Below are positions 1 to 6,177 of a stretch of DNA of 6,347 nucleotides, piece after piece (positions within the stretch are counted from its first letter, which is position 1; every line of letters starts with the position of its first letter). The notes under the pieces were generated by a model. It was not told the DNA's origin and ran no database searches. It worked only from the letters and a program-made list of their open reading frames with translations. The position numbers and the translations under genes are program-made. This DNA is from Arthrobacter_J sp038199985 (lineage in GTDB: Bacteria > Actinomycetota > Actinomycetes > Actinomycetales > Micrococcaceae), in assembly GCA_038199985.1 (NCBI GenBank), contig JBBPYK010000140.1, positions 1 to 6,347 on the forward strand, in the 5' to 3' direction.

Positions 1-1
1 C

Positions 2-586
2 ATCACGCACCGCGTGATGGCCAAGCTCTTCGAAGACCGCGGCGTCACCCTGGACCGCACCTACCAGCTCAACGTTGGCGGCAACATGGACTTCAAGAAC
101 ATGCTTGAGCGCGACCGCCTGGAATCCAAGAAGATCTCCAAGACCCAGGCTGTCACCTCCAACACCTCCGCGGTGCTGTCCGCCGACGACGTGCACATCG
201 GCCCGAGCGACTACGTTGCCTGGCTCGATGACCGCAAGTGGGCCTTCGTGCGCCTCGAGGGACGCAACTTCGGAGATGCCCCGGTGTCCCTGGAGTACAA
301 GCTGGAGGTATGGGATTCCCCGAACTCAGCCGGAGTGATCATCGACGCCGTGCGCGCCGCCAAGATCGCCCTGGACCGCGGCGTGGGCGGACCGATCCTC
401 TCGGCTTCCTCCTACTTCATGAAGTCCCCGCCGGAGCAGTACAACGACGACATCGCCAAGGAAAAGGTCGAGGCCTTCATCCGCGGCGACATCGAGCGAG
501 AAGTGGCATCCCAACCGGAACCCCGGTCAGGTTCGGAGGCTTCCAAGGGACTCCAGTGCACGGCGGGGTACCTCATTCCAGCCTGA
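2..586 (+). CDS. ino1: Inositol-3-phosphate (myo-inositol-1-phosphate) synthase, C-terminal part, 5' end outside the window
   Basis: The frame is open from base 2, so the gene begins upstream; 194 residues are visible. The enzyme converts glucose 6-phosphate to 1D-myo-inositol 3-phosphate with NAD+ in the cytoplasm, which in Actinobacteria feeds phosphatidylinositol and mycothiol synthesis. Recognition rests on near-signature segments of the actinobacterial family: GGNMDFKNMLERDRLESKKI (visible residues 26-45), SKTQAVTSN, DVHIGPSDYVAWLDDRKW (63-80), EYKLEVWDSPNSAG (98-111) and SASSYFMKSPPEQY (134-147). These cover the GAPDH-like catalytic domain, including the conserved lysines in the SKKISK and YKLEVWD segments. 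Family proteins usually end close to the FIRGDIER segment (159-166, base 499). Here 28 more residues of low-complexity, unfamiliar sequence follow (from EVASQPEP to GYLIPA), which suggests that the native stop was lost at a junction. Identification is very secure; the tail is the only doubtful part. Confidence 0.95.
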   Translation: MTHRVMAKLFEDRGVTLDRTYQLNVGGNMDFKNMLERDRLESKKISKTQAVTSNTSAVLSADDVHIGPSDYVAWLDDRKWAFVRLEGRNFGDAPVSLEYKLEVWDSPNSAGVIIDAVRAAKIALDRGVGGPILSASSYFMKSPPEQYNDDIAKEKVEAFIRGDIEREVASQPEPRSGSEASKGLQCTAGYLIPA

Positions 587-698
587 AAAATGACGAATAT
601 TTCCTATATGCGCCGAGGCGCGGAAGCCGACAATTGGTGCCCGCGCTTCGACGCTGGAACCAGTCATCCCATGGTGAGTTCATAACCTGAATCCACCG

Positions 699-749
699 AT
701 CCGCCTCTAACTTCCGTTTGATTTCGGAAGTCGGGGGCGGATTTGTTTT
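699..749 (+). terminator. Two-tier hairpin with T-rich tail, probable ino1 terminator
   Basis: ATCCGCC (699-705) pairs perfectly with GGCGGAT (736-742), and ACTTCCG (710-716) pairs with CGGAAGT (725-731). The two stems are separated by a 4 x 4 internal loop (tcta/cggg) and capped by the 8-base loop TTTGATTT. The tail TTTGTTTT (742-749) follows on the + strand. This is the form of an intrinsic terminator, placed 113 bases past the ino1 stop. No T-run lies at the other side, so it should act for + strand transcripts only. Confidence 0.65.
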
Positions 750-1051
750 GGGCGCGGCACGGCTGGCCGGCCTCGCTGCCGGCGGGTGTTCCACGGTGGT
801 TTTCTGGCTTCGCCGGTGAAGGCGCGATGAACGGTTCCCATGCCACGTGGGGTGGGGCGTGGATGGCTGTGAAGACCCGTTTCCGTTCGGTTTGCCAAGG
901 CCAAGCCACCTGTAACCGGAGCCGGAATTTCCTGGCGCTTGTGGCGATGCGAGCTTCGAACATGGATGAGTTTGCGGCGCACTGTCCCGGTCCTGGCCTT
1001 GGTGACGGGGCTACCCCACTAGTTTCAGCGTCGGCGGTGCCCGTCACACGT

Positions 1052-1072
1052 CGACTGTCCACAAGACAGTCG
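1052..1072 (-). terminator. Stem-loop downstream of herA, possible terminator
   Basis: CGACTGTC (1052-1059) and GACAGTCG (1065-1072) form a perfect 8-base-pair stem with a 5-base loop, CACAA. It begins 14 bases past the TAA stop of the HerA-like gene on the - strand. There is no T-run after it, so it is a weaker terminator candidate. It could instead stabilise the 3' end of the mRNA. Confidence 0.35.
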
Positions 1073-1085
1073 GTGGGCGGGGACA

Positions 1086-2459
1086 TTAACGCAGGGGTAC
1101 GCCCACGTCTGAGCCGCCCTCGTGGGTGAGACGGTCTTGAACCTTGAGTAGAGTCGGCGCCGGCACGAAGCCTCCGGCGAACAGGGCTTCACCCTGTTGA
1201 AATCGGGGCGAACGGGCGAGCATTGACGGGGGAACGAACCCGAAGACGGTTGCAAGTTCCGTAAGGTCCACGGGCGAGCTCATTCGCATCAGCGCCAGGT
1301 TGTCGCATTGGGAGAGAATGCTCGGATGGATCTTGGAGGGCCGCTGGGTCGACAGCAGCAACCACAACCCGAACTTGCGGCCTTCGGCGGCGATCTGGAT
1401 GATCCGCTCGCGCACGGCCCGATGCAGGGGGCTGTCGTTATCAGGTGAACACAGGTTGTGTGCCTCGTCGATGACGATGAGGATCGGCCTGCGGGCTTCG
1501 CGCTTCGCCCACAGGTCATCGAGAACGGCGAGGGCGATGACTAGCTTCTCGCCGGGGTGATAGGCAAAGCCTCCGATGTCGAGCACAGTCGCGTCGGGTC
1601 GCTCATCCAGGACGGTGTTCACGTCTGCACCGCCATGGGCCCACACGGTCCAATCGGCCATCCGAAGATTCTCGACCCGTTTGATGAGCAGATCCGCTGC
1701 AGGATCATCGTTGGCACGCAGCGCTGGCAGGATCCCCTCAAGGTCTATGTCTTTGTCGCCGGTGACCCGTGTGAGCACGTTGTACTCGTCCCTGTCGACT
1801 ATGGGGTCGAGACGGAGGACCGCTGCTCTTGATTGCATGGAAAAATCTCGAAAGCGTGCTCGGAGGGCTTCCGGACCCTGTCCACCGGGTCTTAGGACCC
1901 GGATGTCGCGGCCCCGGAGAGCGCGATGCGCGTCGGTCTCGCTGTCTGAGCGCAAGTCGCGGAGACGTACGAAGTCGGCATTGGGATCGAAGATGACCAT
2001 CGGCAATGCCGTGTGGATCAAGAGCTGTTCCAGTACGACGCCGAGCGCATAGGTCTTGCCTGAGCCACTCTGCCCACACCAGAATGTGTGTCGGTTGAAT
2101 CTGCCAGGAATGAGTTTTGCCTCGATCTCGGGCGTTTCCACGAGTGTGCCCATGCCAAGCGTCGCACCGGCCGCCCGGTAAACCGACTCGATCTCGTCAG
2201 CCGTCGCCTTCAGAAGCGCAGTCTCGAAGAATGGGCTCGCACGTGATGTGGTTAGGTTGCCGTCTGCGTCGGTTGACCCCAGCACACGACCTTCGCCGGA
2301 GAGCGCGCCAGCGTCGGTGAGGGTGACGTGGTCGATGAGTCCGATGTGGCGCAGACCGGATGAGCGCCCCGTAGTGACGAAGGAGCCCGGGACAAAGGGG
2401 GCTTCGATTGATCCCAAGAACTGAAAGAGGCGACCGTCGATCGAGCTAGCTGTTGTCAC
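1086..2459 (-). CDS. HerA-like (DUF87) DNA-translocating ATPase
   Basis: This is an intact 457-residue protein. Residues 1-105 look like the HAS-barrel region seen before the ATPase core in HerA proteins. The RecA/FtsK-like core has Walker A GQSGSGKT (129-136), a FDPNADF segment (157-163), Walker B ILIVIDEAHN (326-335) and the typical AEGRKFGLWLLLSTQRPSKI run (358-377), with S370-T371-Q372-R373 in the sensor and arginine region. By family knowledge HerA forms a hexamer that pumps double-stranded DNA and drives a partner nuclease or NADase: NurA in repair, SIR2, DUF4297 or others in antiphage defence. No partner is visible. Downstream is non-coding DNA and then ino1 in convergent orientation; upstream is an IS3 fragment. 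The GTG start at 2459 is chosen because AAGG lies 7 bases before it and the protein then begins with a plausible barrel segment. Family assignment is secure; the role (defence or repair) is inferred. Confidence 0.88.
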   Translation of the reverse strand: MTTASSIDGRLFQFLGSIEAPFVPGSFVTTGRSSGLRHIGLIDHVTLTDAGALSGEGRVLGSTDADGNLTTSRASPFFETALLKATADEIESVYRAAGATLGMGTLVETPEIEAKLIPGRFNRHTFWCGQSGSGKTYALGVVLEQLLIHTALPMVIFDPNADFVRLRDLRSDSETDAHRALRGRDIRVLRPGGQGPEALRARFRDFSMQSRAAVLRLDPIVDRDEYNVLTRVTGDKDIDLEGILPALRANDDPAADLLIKRVENLRMADWTVWAHGGADVNTVLDERPDATVLDIGGFAYHPGEKLVIALAVLDDLWAKREARRPILIVIDEAHNLCSPDNDSPLHRAVRERIIQIAAEGRKFGLWLLLSTQRPSKIHPSILSQCDNLALMRMSSPVDLTELATVFGFVPPSMLARSPRFQQGEALFAGGFVPAPTLLKVQDRLTHEGGSDVGVPLR

Positions 2460-2465
2460 GGTGCA

Positions 2466-2471
2466 TCCTTC
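2466..2471 (-). promoter_or_regulatory. Ribosome binding site of the HerA-like gene
   Basis: On the - strand, GAAGGA (2471 down to 2466) lies 6 bases before the GTG start codon (2459-2457). It supports the GTG start over the ATG a few bases upstream, which is in another frame. Confidence 0.6.
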
Positions 2472-2485
2472 GGCTAAGGGCGACT

Positions 2486-2533
2486 GGCGAGACCACCGGT
2501 ACGCCAGCGATTAGCGATGGAGTGGTCTTCGCC
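2486..2533. repeat. Imperfect inverted repeat in the herA leader, possible operator or 5' UTR hairpin
   Basis: The arm GGCGAGACCAC (2486-2496) is matched by GTGGTCTTCGCC (2522-2533): 11 base pairs with a single bulged base and a 25-base loop. Within the loop GCGAT occurs twice, two bases apart. The repeat lies between the proposed -10 element (2536-2541) and the ribosome binding site, so it would sit at the transcription start or in the mRNA leader. A repressor site or a leader hairpin would both fit. Confidence 0.4.
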
Positions 2534-2535
2534 TC

Positions 2536-2571
2536 ATCATATCCTCGGCGTCCCGGAATTTTTCAAGTCAA
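2536..2571 (-). promoter_or_regulatory. Candidate herA promoter, partly inside the IS3 end
   Basis: On the - strand the -10 candidate TATGAT occupies 2541-2536. Two -35 candidates lie upstream: TTGAAA (2566-2561, 19-base spacer) and TTGACT (2571-2566, 24-base spacer). Only the first is close to workable, and its spacer is longer than the ideal 17. Both -35 candidates lie in the terminal sequence of the IS3 fragment, while the -10 lies in the DNA retained next to herA. This is a prediction from sequence only. Confidence 0.35.
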
Positions 2572-2845
2572 ACGTTACCAAAGTGAGTTAGACGGACGTT
2601 AGGCTGCTGCTTGTTCGGTGGTTTCCTGGGGTTGGTTGATCCACGCCGGCCAGGGTAGGGCCAGGATCTGGGGTTCGGTTGCGGTGCTGAACCGGTGGGG
2701 TGTTTGGCCCTGGCTGCGGCCAGCGTCTGTGAGCGTTTCCGTGCAACACCGTCGGCGAAGCCGTAGTGCACGTTGGTCGGGGTGTGGAAACCGATGCCGG
2801 AGTACTGATGGTGATGGACAGCTATTTATGATCGGATGCTGGTGT
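2552..2845 (-). mobile_element. Truncated IS3-family insertion sequence (3' end only)
   Basis: The element keeps its 3' terminus (about 2552-2598, the post-stop sequence ending near CCGGAA) and the end of its transposase gene. Actinobacterial IS3 elements commonly end in a comparable segment, by memory rather than alignment, so the exact outer base is uncertain. Its other end is cut off between 2820 and the Tn3 terminus near 2846. The 25 bases 2821-2845 cannot be assigned to either element with confidence. Confidence 0.6.
2599..2820 (-). pseudogene. IS3-family transposase (OrfB), C-terminal remnant with a frameshift
   Basis: Read on the - strand from about 2820, the frame gives HHHQYSGIGFHTPTNVHYGF, then ADGVARKRSQTLAAARAKHP. 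This matches the end of the IS3-type DDE integrase domain (the HSGI..HTP..VHYG motif, which follows the catalytic Glu region). Near 2693 one C appears to be missing. After a one-base shift the frame continues as RFSTATEPQILALPWPAWIN, then QPQETTEQAAA and a TAA stop at 2601-2599. The WINQP.E ending is typical of actinobacterial IS3 transposases. The rest of the protein, including the DDE aspartates, is absent: homology breaks off near 2820 and an in-frame TAA lies just upstream. It is not functional. Confidence 0.8.
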
Positions 2846-2888
2846 GGGTCTCATCAAAACCATCGCTTGAGGTGAGGCGAACGTTAAC
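2846..2888 (+). repeat. Left terminal inverted repeat of the Tn3 element
   Basis: It begins GGGTCTCATC, contains CTTGAGGTGAGG, and ends GAACGTTAAC. The outer GGGTCT and the inner ACGTTAA agree with the general Tn3-family repeat (outer GGGG, inner ACGTTAAG in Tn3 itself). Its match to the right end is limited to the outer GGGTCT, a TTGAG in the middle and the inner TTAA, so the exact limits are tentative. Confidence 0.5.
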
Positions 2889-3035
2889 CCTGTGAGCACC
2901 GTCCTGCAGAGGGTCGGCCTAAACGTTCTCGGGGCCACAATGCAGACGACTTCGGACAACCAGTGCATTCGCCTTAGAGGAAAATGACACCAACGCTGGC
3001 ATCCAGTTCGTGCGCTCAGCCCAGCGGATGCCCGT

Positions 3036-6000
3036 TCATCGTTCATCGGGGAACGTTCGGAGAGGTCGGAGCCCGCTTGGGCTGCTGGTGGTAAACGCGT
3101 AGCGTCCCAGCATATTGATGTGCTGGTCTCCGAGCGGGGAGAGCCGGGCAACGTCGGCGTCATCAACATGGTTGCCGGCCGCTCGCAGGGCATCAATGGC
3201 GGCGTCGGTGTAACGGGTATTCCACAGCACGACGGCATTCAGGACCAAACCAAGGGCCCCAAGCTGGTCTTCCTGCCCTTCGCGGTAGCGTTGGTAGATC
3301 TGTCCCCGCCGACCATGGAAAATTGCCCGAGCCAAGCGGTGGCGTGATTCCTGGACAGTCTGCTGGGTGTGGGTCGTTCGCCGGTAGGTTTCATCGATCG
3401 GGTCAATAAGCGCCAGCAGATGAATGGTCTTGTCAATGCGTCCATATTCGGTGATTGCGGCCCCAAGCGGGGACGGGCTGCCGTCTCGGGAAAGCATGCG
3501 CAGCAGGTCGTACGCGCGCACTGTTCCTGTCGCAAGCGATGCCGCGACGCGGGTCATGTCGTCCCAGTGCGCGGTGATTTTGGACAGGTTGATCCGGTTA
3601 CGGGCAACAACATTCAGCGGTCCGTAGTCGGAATTCGCGGTGTCAGGCATCGTTGCTCGCCAGAGCCGCTGGTCCGACAGGCTGGCGATCCTCGGTGAGA
3701 ACCGGTAGCCGAGCAGGGAGAAGATCCCGAAGACCATGTCGGAGTAGGAAGCGGTGTCGGAGGTGATCATCTCCGGTCTGGGACCGCCATCGAGGTTCAA
3801 GATCGTATCCAGCACGTAGAGTGAATCACGCACGGTGCCGGGCACGACGGTGGCGCCGATGCCGGTGACTTGGTCGTTGACTGCGTTGAACCACGTCAAT
3901 CCGCGGCCTCGGCCGAAGTATTTCGGGTTCGGTCCGGCGTTGATCGTGCGCACGGGAACTACGAAGCGCATCCCGTCAACAGAGGCCAGCAACCCGCCAC
4001 CCCAAACCTGGGCGATCGGAATCTCGCTCTGGGCCTTGATCAAGGTCGAGTTCGCAGCGGCATGTGTCTCGGCGCGCAGGTAATTCGCGTCCACGTGCCC
4101 GAGCCTGTTTCGGGTCAAGGACGGATGCTCTTCGGCAATCACGGGTGTCAAGCCGACGTTACAAGCCTCCGCGACCAGCAATGCCGCAATCGAGCGTGGC
4201 AGATCGGACATACGGGCGCTGGACTGTCCGATGTGGGTGTAGGCGTCAAGGAACCCTGTCCAGGAATGAACTTCCAGCAGCAGCTCGGGAAGATCCACTC
4301 TTGGTAGCATCCGGGAAACCTGTTCACGCAGTTTCATCAACGAATCCGGGATATTCAATGCGTCCAGACGGTCAATGACCAGACGTGTACGTCCGTCCTT
4401 GTCGGAGGATTCCAGCCTCACAGGACCGTCTGACTCTGCTTTCTCAAGATTCTTGGCTAAGCCCATCCAAGCCGCATCTAGCTCCGCCGCTCGCCCGCGC
4501 AGACGCTCGTCAACCGGGCCATCAAGACCTAACCCAATCAACGCCCGGTCGCGCGCTTGTTCCCATTTCTCCCCATTGAGCAGTTGGGCCCGCGGGTCGC
4601 CCCACCGGGCGGAAGATCTGGCAAAGACATCACGGCGGCGAAGCTGCAAGCGAAGCTGCTCCAGCACGCAGAGAATCCACGCTTCCCGGTTGACTTCGGT
4701 CCCGTCACGACCGAACACCGCCGCCCGCCAGACCTCCGGGACCAACGCCTCATCCACGTCCTCCACAAGGAGCTGCCGTCTCCCACGCAGGTTCACAAGC
4801 CCGGTCAGTGCATCAAGGGCAGGCTGCCCCGGCTTTGTTGCCCGCAGCGGCAGGGCGGTAGCCATCAGCCCAAGGAACGGGGCTACAGTCCGGTATCGGC
4901 GGGCCACCTGCTGTCGCATCGCACCCTCCAGCCCCGAAGCATCCGGGATAAGCTCACTGACCCTGTCGGCGTACCTAGAGATCTGCTCGCGTGCGGCAAC
5001 CTTTTCCAGACGGTCCCAAACCATCGCTACATCGACCTGTTCGCCAGCGCCTTCCAACAGACTGACCAGTTCACGCCCGACCTGAGCCAAAACGTTCGAG
5101 GCTTTCTCCAACTCCGGCAACGTTTCTAACCGGGCAGCAGACGCCGCTCTCTTCGAAGGACCCAGCACCCGCGAAGCCATAAGTACGTCGAACAAATCCA
5201 GTGCATCATCAACAGCGGCCACTGACAATGCCTCCACGGTAGCCACGAGAGTTGCCGTGCGGCGAGGCTCCGCCAATCGGCGCAGCGATTGAGCTTTGGC
5301 TTCCAACCCGTAGCGCGCCAACGCACGCAGCCGGGATCCCGGAACCTTTGAAGTGTTTATTGCACCTACTCCCAGAGCATTGACGTGTTTGACCCGGAGC
5401 AACGCCTTGTTCATTGCCAAACCAGATAGCCTCACCGGTGCCGCACGCAGCTGCTCCAGCTTGGAGTTGCTGACGCCTTCATCAGAGGCCAACAATCCGC
5501 ACAAACGGGCCGCCATCTGCGGATCGGTAGTCCTGGCTGCCTCAGCCAGCTGCTCGTACACGTCCGATGTGGCCCGCTCACGAGCAGCCTGAACAGTCTT
5601 TGATAGCCTCGATACTCCAGGTAGCAGAACCCGTTTACGACGTAACCAGTCCACCGCATGCTCAAACAACGCAGTGGGTCCCTCACCCCGTGTCCACGCT
5701 CGCGCGTAAACAAATTCCGCGAGTTCGTCGACCACCGGCCCTGCAAAATCCTGATAACCGTATAGCTGACGGATTTCCCGCGCGTGAGCGTTCGCAGTAG
5801 CGGCTCGCTCCGCATACTTCTTGATATTCGACGGATCCTCGACGCCCAACTGTGCCGACAAGTACTCCACTACGACCCAAGGCACGTCAAGTGGGTCCGA
5901 CAGAAAGGTCCCTAAGAATCGTACTGTCCCTAGCTGAAGCGCAAAGCCTAAGCGATTGTGCTCGCCACGATGTTCATCGATTCTTTGCAGATCGGAGGTG

Positions 6001-6101
6001 TCAAGGTAGAAAAACCGGTCTTGTTCGATAAGCGACGGATCACCCACGTACTGCCCGAACGATGCGGCTTGTTCTTCAGTCAAAAAGTGATCAGCAGGCA
6101 T
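3036..6101 (-). CDS. tnpA: Tn3-family transposase TnpA
   Basis: The protein is 1021 residues, full length for the family (about 950-1020). Residues 1-165 form the DUF4158-like N-terminal DNA-binding region (ADHFLTEEQAASFGQYVGD, FFYLDTSDLQRIDEHRGEHN, LGFALQLGTVRFLGTF). The C-terminal third is the DDE_Tnp_Tn3 catalytic domain: Asp709 in ASVDGMRF, Asp782 in MITSDTASYSD, and the catalytic Glu in YREGQEDQLGALGLVLNAVV (941 or 944). DYGPLNVVARNRINLSKI, HWDDMTRVAASL and VLWNT are also family hallmarks. It binds the terminal repeats and carries out replicative transposition to form cointegrates. ATG at 6101 is the first possible start because an in-frame TAA directly precedes it; the ribosome binding site (GGG about 13 bases upstream) is poor. 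No frameshift or missing motif is seen, so it may be active. It is the only gene of its element. Confidence 0.95.
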   Translation of the reverse strand: MPADHFLTEEQAASFGQYVGDPSLIEQDRFFYLDTSDLQRIDEHRGEHNRLGFALQLGTVRFLGTFLSDPLDVPWVVVEYLSAQLGVEDPSNIKKYAERAATANAHAREIRQLYGYQDFAGPVVDELAEFVYARAWTRGEGPTALFEHAVDWLRRKRVLLPGVSRLSKTVQAARERATSDVYEQLAEAARTTDPQMAARLCGLLASDEGVSNSKLEQLRAAPVRLSGLAMNKALLRVKHVNALGVGAINTSKVPGSRLRALARYGLEAKAQSLRRLAEPRRTATLVATVEALSVAAVDDALDLFDVLMASRVLGPSKRAASAARLETLPELEKASNVLAQVGRELVSLLEGAGEQVDVAMVWDRLEKVAAREQISRYADRVSELIPDASGLEGAMRQQVARRYRTVAPFLGLMATALPLRATKPGQPALDALTGLVNLRGRRQLLVEDVDEALVPEVWRAAVFGRDGTEVNREAWILCVLEQLRLQLRRRDVFARSSARWGDPRAQLLNGEKWEQARDRALIGLGLDGPVDERLRGRAAELDAAWMGLAKNLEKAESDGPVRLESSDKDGRTRLVIDRLDALNIPDSLMKLREQVSRMLPRVDLPELLLEVHSWTGFLDAYTHIGQSSARMSDLPRSIAALLVAEACNVGLTPVIAEEHPSLTRNRLGHVDANYLRAETHAAANSTLIKAQSEIPIAQVWGGGLLASVDGMRFVVPVRTINAGPNPKYFGRGRGLTWFNAVNDQVTGIGATVVPGTVRDSLYVLDTILNLDGGPRPEMITSDTASYSDMVFGIFSLLGYRFSPRIASLSDQRLWRATMPDTANSDYGPLNVVARNRINLSKITAHWDDMTRVAASLATGTVRAYDLLRMLSRDGSPSPLGAAITEYGRIDKTIHLLALIDPIDETYRRTTHTQQTVQESRHRLARAIFHGRRGQIYQRYREGQEDQLGALGLVLNAVVLWNTRYTDAAIDALRAAGNHVDDADVARLSPLGDQHINMLGRYAFTTSSPSGLRPLRTFPDER

Positions 6102-6121
6102 TTAAGCACACTACCCTGCGC

Positions 6122-6169
6122 CTTAATATGGCTTATCGCTCAATTCGTACCCATTACTACCAAGACCCC
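6122..6169 (-). repeat. Right terminal inverted repeat of the Tn3 element
   Basis: Read inward on the - strand from 6169 it begins GGGGTCTTGG, contains AATTGAGCGATAAG, and ends CATATTAAG at 6122. The GGGG start and TAAG end are the classic limits of Tn3-family repeats; its 48 bases are longer than the usual 38. It lies 20 bases before the tnpA start codon, so the tnpA promoter must overlap it, which is common in the family and lets transposase binding affect expression. Confidence 0.65.
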
Positions 6170-6177
6170 GTGTTGCA

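Larger units (their letters stand above)
587..1085. other. Stretch of about 500 bases without a supportable gene
   Basis: Several long frames are open on both strands here (for example 743-1129 on + and 664-1086 on -), but they overlap each other, have no good ribosome binding sites, and have translations rich in Arg, Pro, Ser and Ala that match no family I know. That is expected of GC-rich non-coding DNA. The only structure I can support is the hairpin at 699-749 and the stem-loop at 1052-1072. It may be the eroded remains of another mobile element or the downstream end of a former gene. Confidence 0.5.
2846..6169 (-). mobile_element. Tn3-family element carrying only tnpA, about 3.3 kb
   Basis: The boundaries are set by terminal sequences with Tn3-type ends: GGGTCT at 2846 reading inward to GTTAAC (2888), and, on the opposite strand, GGGGTC at 6169 reading inward to TTAAG (6122). 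Between them only the transposase gene is found. The 147 bases between the left terminus and the tnpA stop, and the 20 between the right terminus and the tnpA start, leave no room for a resolvase (TnpR), TnpI/TnpS/TnpT or a passenger gene. The size and content resemble IS1071-type Tn3 elements. Such elements form cointegrates and rely on host recombination or an outside resolvase to resolve them. Confidence 0.7.

Noticed and set aside
664..1086. 140-residue - strand frame beyond the herA stop
   Set aside because: Arg/Pro/Ser-rich translation without any known motif, and it overlaps other open frames. Typical of GC-rich non-coding DNA.
743..1129. 128-residue + strand frame containing GGDINAG near its end, faintly like the tail of TnpB (IS200/IS605) proteins
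   Set aside because: No zinc-finger cysteines, no RuvC-like motif and no other TnpB similarity upstream; the frame overlaps the herA 3' end and has no ribosome binding site. The short match is most likely chance.
2938..2969. AATGCA/TGCATT inverted repeat between the Tn3 left end and tnpA, considered as a remnant res site
   Set aside because: Only six bases per arm with a loop of about 19, no further subsites and no resolvase gene. Too weak to call.
3034..3047. Tandem GTTCATC GTTCATC at the tnpA stop
   Set aside because: Only two 7-base copies, partly coding for the last residues of TnpA; no array and no known role.
4375..5085. 236-residue + strand frame antisense to tnpA
   Set aside because: Ser/Arg-rich shadow of the well-supported transposase frame, with no family resemblance.
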